This document shows, piece by piece, positions 1 through 4,066 of a DNA stretch of 6,909 nt. The stretch is from NCBI GenBank assembly GCA_020848855.1, contig JADLHH010000036.1, positions 1 to 6,909 on the forward strand. The letters are read 5' to 3'. Below the pieces are notes generated by a model. The model was not told where the DNA came from. It saw only the letters and a program-made list of their open reading frames with translations, and made no database searches. Positions within the stretch are counted from its first letter, which is position 1, and each line of letters begins with the position of its first letter. Source of the stretch: Anaerolineae bacterium. Lineage in GTDB: Bacteria; Chloroflexota; Anaerolineae; Aggregatilineales; Phototrophicaceae. The position numbers were made by a program, and so were the translations under genes.

Positions 1-2
1 AG

Positions 3-1142
3 CGCGCCAAGCCGCCAAAGGAATCGACCGCCGGGAAGCAGATCAGGCGGGCGCTGCTGTCGCCGGGCACGAATATGATCGCCGGGCTGAATGACGACGG
101 CTACGTGTACATCACGCGGAATTTCAGCGCCGTCAAGCCGACATGGACGCGCTACGCGATTCCCGGGATGGGCGGCACGCTGCAGGATTTCGTGCCTGAC
201 CCGTTCAGTCCGCTGTACCTGGGGACGGGGACGGCGGTCAACGGCTGGCTGGTGACGACCACGCAGATCGGGCGGCTGGCGGATATCTTCGGGGCAAGCC
301 CGACGTACACGGTGCAGCACACGTTTGCCACCGCGATCACGGCGTATGCCGGGCAGCGGGTGATCGAGACCGAGCGCAGCGTGCAGAACTTCGTGGTGGT
401 GGTCACCTACTATCCGAGCGCCGGGACGAAAGCGATCGTCACGACCGACGGGACAACGTGGGGCACGGAGACAACACTGAACAGCGGGCATCCGTATGCC
501 TACCTGTCGCCGGGGCTGGCAGTGTCGGGCAAAGCGGCGAACGTCGCGTACAGCGCGGCGTCAAATGGGTCGACATTTCAGGGGTATAAGCTGAGCGGCG
601 GATCGTGGTCGGCAGTCAGCAACCCGGACATCAGCGGGACGGGGCTGCCGGGGTGGATTCACATCCCCTGGCACGACAACGACGACTCGCTGGTGTACTA
701 CGGCGCATCGACCGCCGAGCCGAGCGCCGATAAGGTGTACCGGGCGAAAGGCGCGACGCAGACAGACATCACGCCGACGGCGGGCGGCAACCAGTACACC
801 TGCCGCTTCCCGCGCGGAATCGACACGCCGGCGCTGAACCACAACCGGGTGGTGCTGTGCGGACACAACGACCCGACCGGATCCACCAACCGGAATGGGG
901 TGTTCGCGTCGAAGGATGGCGGGGGGACATGGACGGTGATTTACGGTCCGGTCAGCACCACGTCGGCGGATTATCTGTCGGTGCGGTGCGCGGGTGACGA
1001 CGAGGACGTGTTCTACCTGTTCGGTCCCGGCGGGCGAATCGCCTACAGCGCCGATTTCGGGGCGACGGCGATCAAGGACAAGCGCGGCAATCTGGGCAGC
1101 TTCGCGGGCATTGACCGATTTGTGAATATCTGCGGGGGATGA
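3..1142 (+). CDS. Partial beta-propeller-like protein with Asp-box (sialidase/BNR-type) motifs; probable phage-associated surface protein
   Basis: The frame is open from the left edge (first codons read RAKPPKESTAGK), so the gene starts outside the window and the ATG at 75 is probably internal. About 379 residues and the stop are present. A perfect Asp-box, S-x-D-x-G-x-T-W (SKDGGGTW), lies at 909-932. Degenerate copies are TTDGTTW (441-461) and SADFGAT (1047-1067, lacking the Trp). Asp-boxes mark the blades of sialidase/BNR-type beta-propellers, and the Gly/Ser/Thr/aromatic-rich composition with alternating hydrophobics fits all-beta structure. No catalytic Arg triad typical of true sialidases could be identified, so enzymatic activity is not claimed. 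The TGA stop lies inside a short repeat motif that recurs downstream. From the following fibre-like and holin-like genes I infer a tail- or surface-associated role. It could instead be an unrelated secreted propeller protein. Confidence 0.75.
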   Translation, partial: RAKPPKESTAGKQIRRALLSPGTNMIAGLNDDGYVYITRNFSAVKPTWTRYAIPGMGGTLQDFVPDPFSPLYLGTGTAVNGWLVTTTQIGRLADIFGASPTYTVQHTFATAITAYAGQRVIETERSVQNFVVVVTYYPSAGTKAIVTTDGTTWGTETTLNSGHPYAYLSPGLAVSGKAANVAYSAASNGSTFQGYKLSGGSWSAVSNPDISGTGLPGWIHIPWHDNDDSLVYYGASTAEPSADKVYRAKGATQTDITPTAGGNQYTCRFPRGIDTPALNHNRVVLCGHNDPTGSTNRNGVFASKDGGGTWTVIYGPVSTTSADYLSVRCAGDDEDVFYLFGPGGRIAYSADFGATAIKDKRGNLGSFAGIDRFVNICGG

Positions 1143-1149
1143 GAAAAGA

Positions 1150-1197
1150 CAGGACTGGCGTTGCAAGCAACGAGGGGCGAGGACTGAGAAAAGAAGG
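1150..1197. repeat. Left copy of imperfect direct repeat flanking the alkD cassette
   Basis: The block 1176-1197 matches 2051-2072 at 19 of 22 positions, in the same orientation (core CTGAGAAAAGA). The 11 bases 1150-1160 (CAGGACTGGCG) match 2040-2050 at 10 of 11. In this copy the two halves are separated by an extra 15 bases (1161-1175) that include the palindrome GTTGCAAGCAAC (1160-1171). A third partial match, GAGAAAAGAC, sits at 1141-1150, directly on the stop codon of the upstream gene. Confidence 0.7.
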
Positions 1198-1202
1198 GAT
1201 TT

Positions 1203-1229
1203 AACGCAAGGGCGCGAAGGGAAACGAAA
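1203..1229. repeat. Short 9-bp periodic intergenic tract (left)
   Basis: Three consecutive 9-mers, AACGCAAGG, GCGCGAAGG and GAAACGAAA, form a degenerate 9-bp period. They resemble the longer tract at 2076-2133 and follow the left direct-repeat copy just as that tract follows the right copy. Such tracts are non-coding, and their conceptual translations are low-complexity artefacts. Confidence 0.5.
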
Positions 1230-1253
1230 AAGGGCAGACACGTGGGTCTGCCC
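1222..1253 (-). terminator. Intrinsic terminator of the alkD-like gene
   Basis: The perfect 8-bp stem GGGCAGAC (1232-1239) / GTCTGCCC (1246-1253) encloses a 6-base loop. Read on the minus strand it is followed at once by a T-rich tail (TTTTTCGTTT, complement of 1222-1231). It begins about 25 bases after the minus-strand stop codon at 1279-1281. On the plus strand no T-run follows, so it may stop read-through from the upstream propeller gene only weakly. The GGGCAGAC/GTCTGCCC hairpin followed by CCTAC also resembles a dispersed intergenic palindrome seen in several bacterial groups, so it may be a repeat used as a terminator. Confidence 0.7.
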
Positions 1254-1278
1254 CTACAAATCTCATGAGCGAATCCGA

Positions 1279-1959
1279 TCACGCCTTCTGTTTTCCGGCG
1301 CGGCGGGCTTTTGTTTTGGCGATATAAGTGATGGCGTCCGGGGTTTTGCAGTCTGTTTTGCCGTGATCCACGACCACCTTGCCGATCCGCTTAGCAGCGG
1401 CGACCGCTTCGGCTTCCAGACCGTCGTTGCGCACGCCGATAGCGATCACAGCGCCGTTCATGGCATGGCGCACGCGGTTTTTGCTGGTATGCAGGTCGCG
1501 CTCGATGCGGGCGAGGTACGGTTCGAAGTACGTGTTGGGCAGCGACGAGTCCTTCAGCGCCAATTGACCGATCAGGCTCCAGCCTGCATCGCCTGTCCAC
1601 TCATCATCGGACTCGATCCACTGCTCGGCTTTCTGGCGCGCGAGCGGCGAACTGCCAATGAAGCTGGAAAAGGCGTCCACGATCACGTAGTTATCGAGGT
1701 CATGCACCCACGAGTCGAGGGTGGCGCTGTCAATCTGCTGTGGATCAGCGATCATCAGGGCGAGGATGCGGGCGTCGTGATTACCCGTCTTCCAGAGTTC
1801 AAGCGCAAGTTCGTGATTCGTCCTGAGCCGCTTCCTGAGCATACCGAGATTGGCATAACTGACGCCGTACATGTTCTCGCCAACGCCGTGCCGCGCGTAA
1901 ATCTTGCGATTCTGTTCGGTGCCGAGCGCTTCGAGTTCCTGAAGAACATCGGTCGTCAT
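1279..1959 (-). CDS. AlkD-like DNA alkylation repair protein (HEAT-repeat family), 226 aa
   Basis: This predicted cytosolic DNA-binding protein belongs to the DNA_alkylation family (AlkC/AlkD-type HEAT-repeat glycosylases), whose active members excise cationic N3- and N7-alkylated purines. It is nearly all-helical and 226 residues long, close to AlkD size. Recognisable blocks are GVSYANLG (32-39), ELWKTGNHDAR (54-64), DNYVIVDAF (89-97), DDEWTGDAGW (118-127), KNRVRHAMN (160-168) and VVVDHGKTDCKTPDA (195-209), then a Lys/Arg-rich tail. Asp95 fits the conserved active-site Asp. At the place where I expect the catalytic-pocket Arg (AlkD Arg148), this protein has Asp124 after Trp121, so activity is uncertain. 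The ATG at 1957-1959 was chosen because GGAGAA stands 6 bases upstream; the in-frame start at 2055 would place the promoter inside the gene. It lies opposite to all neighbouring structural genes, with its own promoter and terminator, as passenger genes do. Confidence 0.9.
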   Translation of the reverse strand: MTTDVLQELEALGTEQNRKIYARHGVGENMYGVSYANLGMLRKRLRTNHELALELWKTGNHDARILALMIADPQQIDSATLDSWVHDLDNYVIVDAFSSFIGSSPLARQKAEQWIESDDEWTGDAGWSLIGQLALKDSSLPNTYFEPYLARIERDLHTSKNRVRHAMNGAVIAIGVRNDGLEAEAVAAAKRIGKVVVDHGKTDCKTPDAITYIAKTKARRAGKQKA

Positions 1960-1965
1960 AGTATA

Positions 1966-1971
1966 TTCTCC
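1966..1971 (-). promoter_or_regulatory. Ribosome binding site deciding the alkD start
   Basis: The minus strand reads GGAGAA, then TATACT, then ATG, a good Shine-Dalgarno at normal spacing. It fixes translation initiation at 1959 and not at the further-upstream in-frame ATG at 2055. Confidence 0.75.
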
Positions 1972-1993
1972 ATCGCGGCTGATCGGTACACAT

Positions 1994-2021
1994 ATTATAC
2001 GAGTATTCAGGTATAGAACAA
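1994..2021 (-). promoter_or_regulatory. Sigma70-type promoter of the alkD-like gene
   Basis: On the minus strand a perfect -10 TATAAT (complement of 1994-1999) lies 16 bases after a weak -35 TTGTTC (complement of 2016-2021). Transcription would start near 1987, giving a leader of about 28 bases with the ribosome site in it. The surrounding AT-rich patch stands out from the GC-rich window. A loose TTC-N7-GAA symmetry overlaps the spacer, but I see no clear operator. Confidence 0.6.
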
Positions 2022-2039
2022 GTGGTCTATTCCTGGTAT

Positions 2040-2072
2040 CAGGACTGACGGGCAAGGGCTGAGAAAAGACGG
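2040..2072. repeat. Right copy of imperfect direct repeat flanking the alkD cassette
   Basis: The bases 2040-2050 and 2051-2072 correspond in order to 1150-1160 and 1176-1197, without the 15-base insertion of the left copy. Like the left copy, this one is followed within a few bases by a 9-bp periodic tract. The two copies bracket the gene, its promoter and its terminator, a unit of about 875 bp from one 22-base core to the other. Confidence 0.7.
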
Positions 2073-2075
2073 TTC

Positions 2076-2133
2076 ACCACAGAGACCGCAAAGAACACAG
2101 AGAAAGATAAGTTGAACCGCCAGGCACGCCAAG
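2076..2133. repeat. 9-bp periodic intergenic repeat tract (right)
   Basis: Consecutive 9-mers ACCACAGAG, ACCGCAAAG, AACACAGAG and AAAGATAAG (2076-2111) are followed by the related units AACCGCCAG (2115-2123) and GCACGCCAAG (2124-2133). The tract runs up to the Shine-Dalgarno of the fibre-like gene. On the minus strand it reads as LCVLCGLCG, a familiar artefact of this type of dispersed intergenic repeat and not a real protein. Confidence 0.65.
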
Positions 2134-2138
2134 AGGGA
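2133..2138 (+). promoter_or_regulatory. Ribosome binding site of the fibre-like gene
   Basis: GAGGGA precedes the tandem ATGATG at 2142-2147. Spacing fits either ATG (3 or 6 bases after GAGGGA). It argues against the upstream in-frame TTG at 2112, which lies inside the periodic repeat tract and has no ribosome site of its own. Confidence 0.55.
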
Positions 2139-2141
2139 CAG

Positions 2142-3845
2142 ATGATGTATCAACGGCTGGAAGAAGCGCTGAGCAGGCTGATCGGCGAGCAGAAGCCGAT
2201 CAAGGGGACGCTCGGCTACACGATTGACGGCACGTACCGGGTGTTGGTCGTCGAGGACGCGGCGCAATACTACGTGCGCTTCGCCGATGGCAGCTTCGCG
2301 CAGGTGTACCACCGGGGGCGCGTGTCGCCCGTGCCGGAGCTGCCGGTCGAGGTCGGGTTCGACAGCGCCGGAAACATGGCGATCTTGGGCGGCGACCCGG
2401 ATCGCGCCGGGCTGTTCGAGGGGGCGCACGAGGTCGGTCCGCACAGCCACGCGCACGGCAGCGGCATGGAATTCGACATCGATCCGCGACTGCTGACGCC
2501 GGTGAAAGCCGCGCCGCTCGCCGGGCTGACGGTCGAAGTGGCGCAGGGCGCGTACCGCTACCAGGGCGCGCTGCGCTGGTGGAGCGGCGGCACGATCACG
2601 CTGACGCCGCCGGGGAGCGCGCATACATGGGCGTGGGTGGAGATCGGTCTCGACCCGGAAACGGAAGCGCTGGTCAGCGCCAGCGGGTCGCCGGTGGTCG
2701 TGTCCGCGCCGTTGGAGCCGTCCACCATCCCGGTGATCGCGCTGACAGGGGCGATCCCGCTGGCGGCGGTGCGAGTGCGCAACGGGCAAACAGAGCTGGA
2801 CGAAGCCGATTTCGAAGATTTGCGCTGCGCGCTGGTGGACATTCCGGCGGCACTGGATGATCTGAACGACGTGGACACCGGCGGCGCGTCGGACGGCGAC
2901 GTGCTGACTTATGACAGCGGGATATGGATGCCACAAGCGCCCAGCGGCGGAAGCGGCTCGATTGACGTGAGCGACGGCATCACAACCATCAGCCCGGCAG
3001 ACACCCTGACCGCCGACAGTGATTATTTCGAGATCAACGATCTGGGCAGCGGCAATGCTGAATTAACGCTGAGGGATGGCGGCGTCGGCGGGGTGAAACT
3101 GCGCTATGTAGCGCGCAAACTGTATGACAACACGCTTTCCGCCGCCGGACGCTGGGATGTCGCCAATGCGAACCTGATCGCCGGGGCGGGGAACTTTGCC
3201 GATTACGACCGCGTCGAACTGTACCTGTTTCACACCTCGACAACGGCGTCCGGGTCTGAGCCTATCCTCGCGCTGTTAAACGGCGACAGCACTGCTGCGA
3301 ATTACGGGGCGGAATATCTGACTGTGACGTCTTCAGCGACAGCAACCGGCGTGCGCAACGATACTGCCTACATCGGAGCAGTCAACGGCACGTCGTCGCC
3401 TGCAGGCTACGTGACGAATATCAAGATTACGCTGCATGAGCCGGGCAGTAACGCTTACAAGACGCTCTTCAGCGAGTCGTCGTGGCGCGAAGGCAGCACG
3501 ACTCACATCGCGCGGCATTACGACCTTCAGTGGGAAAACACGGCGGCGGTGACGCAGATCACGCTGCAGCCGGCGAGCTATTCGACCGGGAAATTCGCAG
3601 CCGGGTCGCGCCTGGTGATCGTCGGGTACAAACAGGAAGCGCTGGGTGCGGCGGTGGAGTACAGCGCGGCGAACGTGAGCAGCCCGCCGACCGACGCCGA
3701 ACTCGACAGCGCTTTCGGGCAGCCGGGCGACGTGGGCGCGGGGTTCGTCGGCATCGTAAACGACAACGGCGGCGGGACAGGTGAGTACGTGTGCTGGTCG
3801 GACGGGACGAACTGGTTTTACGCAGTGGGCACGAAAGCGATTTGA
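2142..3845 (+). CDS. Putative phage tail-fibre / receptor-binding protein, 567 aa
   Basis: No single domain is certain, but the pattern is that of a tail fibre. There is a short helical N-terminus (MMYQRLEEALSRLIGEQ), then beta-rich segments. A histidine cluster HEVGPHSHAHG (about 96-106, H-x-H-x-H) recalls HxH iron-binding motifs of trimeric tail spikes. The motif DLNDVDTGGASDGDVLTYDS (240-259) is of the kind that recurs in phage fibre and collar proteins as a linker. A Gly/Ser/Pro hinge (PSGGSGS) follows. A long beta-sandwich-like region (about 310-495) comes next, and the end (about 512-567) has PTDAELDSAFG, then GAGFVGIVNDN and SDGTNWFYAV, a tip-like module. It has no signal peptide or membrane segment, as expected of a virion protein. 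The start is ATG 2142 or 2145. It follows the alkD promoter region divergently, with the repeat tract between. Alternatively it could be a cell-surface adhesin. Confidence 0.65.
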   Translation: MMYQRLEEALSRLIGEQKPIKGTLGYTIDGTYRVLVVEDAAQYYVRFADGSFAQVYHRGRVSPVPELPVEVGFDSAGNMAILGGDPDRAGLFEGAHEVGPHSHAHGSGMEFDIDPRLLTPVKAAPLAGLTVEVAQGAYRYQGALRWWSGGTITLTPPGSAHTWAWVEIGLDPETEALVSASGSPVVVSAPLEPSTIPVIALTGAIPLAAVRVRNGQTELDEADFEDLRCALVDIPAALDDLNDVDTGGASDGDVLTYDSGIWMPQAPSGGSGSIDVSDGITTISPADTLTADSDYFEINDLGSGNAELTLRDGGVGGVKLRYVARKLYDNTLSAAGRWDVANANLIAGAGNFADYDRVELYLFHTSTTASGSEPILALLNGDSTAANYGAEYLTVTSSATATGVRNDTAYIGAVNGTSSPAGYVTNIKITLHEPGSNAYKTLFSESSWREGSTTHIARHYDLQWENTAAVTQITLQPASYSTGKFAAGSRLVIVGYKQEALGAAVEYSAANVSSPPTDAELDSAFGQPGDVGAGFVGIVNDNGGGTGEYVCWSDGTNWFYAVGTKAI

Positions 3846-4066
3846 GGGCAACAGGCACGATGAATGTCCGGGAGCAGCCGGGCGGGAACCATTTTCGCAT
3901 CGACAAGCATATCGTGCCAGGCGCCGTTTGATCCCGTGCAGATGCAGTTTTGGCAGCACAGCAGGGGCAAGATCAAACCGTTGAGATCAAAAACGTGCGC
4001 GATTGCGAATTTTCGGGTTTAATAGTTAGCATGAGGTTAGAATATAGATGAAGAAGGGTTAGAGCG
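3846..4066 (+). other. Gene-poor spacer with tiny or interrupted reading frames
   Basis: No convincing gene. A 23-codon frame (ATG 3860, TGA 3929-3931, beginning MNVREQPGGNHFRIDKH) has coding-like composition but only a distant GAGGG upstream. The same frame stays open after its stop up to about 4050, and another frame continues with APFDPVQMQFWQHS. This could be a decayed small gene or chance. From about 3970 the DNA becomes AT-rich. A TAGAAT at 4038-4043 is a possible -10 element for the next gene, but I see no matching -35. No terminator hairpin after the fibre-like gene is evident. Confidence 0.4.
4052..4058 (+). promoter_or_regulatory. Ribosome binding site of the SH3b-repeat gene
   Basis: AGAAGGG lies 8 bases before the ATG at 4067. 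It is the only purine-rich site near that start and supports MIDLLEYLRG as the N-terminus. Confidence 0.55.

Noticed and set aside
561..1241. Minus-strand 226-residue frame opposite the propeller gene
   Set aside because: Arg/Val-rich shadow composition and no family features, while the plus frame carries Asp-box motifs.
1363..2016. Plus-strand 217-residue frame opposite alkD
   Set aside because: The minus strand encodes a clear AlkD-family protein with promoter, ribosome site and terminator; the plus frame is its antisense.
2003..2018. TTC-N7-GAA symmetry near the alkD promoter as an SOS/LexA-type operator
   Set aside because: The half-sites are only three bases and do not match a known box well, so no operator is called.
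2076..2133. Periodic tract as a CRISPR array
   Set aside because: The period is 9 bp with no distinct spacers; a CRISPR repeat-spacer structure is absent and there are no cas genes.
2112..2141. TTG start giving a 10-residue longer fibre-like protein
   Set aside because: The extension is translated repeat tract without a ribosome site; GAGGGA points to ATG 2142 or 2145.
2007..2936. Minus-strand frame containing the Cys-rich stretch LCVLCGLCG
   Set aside because: This stretch is the reverse translation of the 9-bp intergenic repeat tract; the rest is antisense to the fibre-like gene with shadow composition.
3333..3959. Minus-strand 208-residue frame over the end of the fibre-like gene
   Set aside because: Arg/Cys/His-rich antisense composition and no ribosome site; the plus frame is coherent to its stop.
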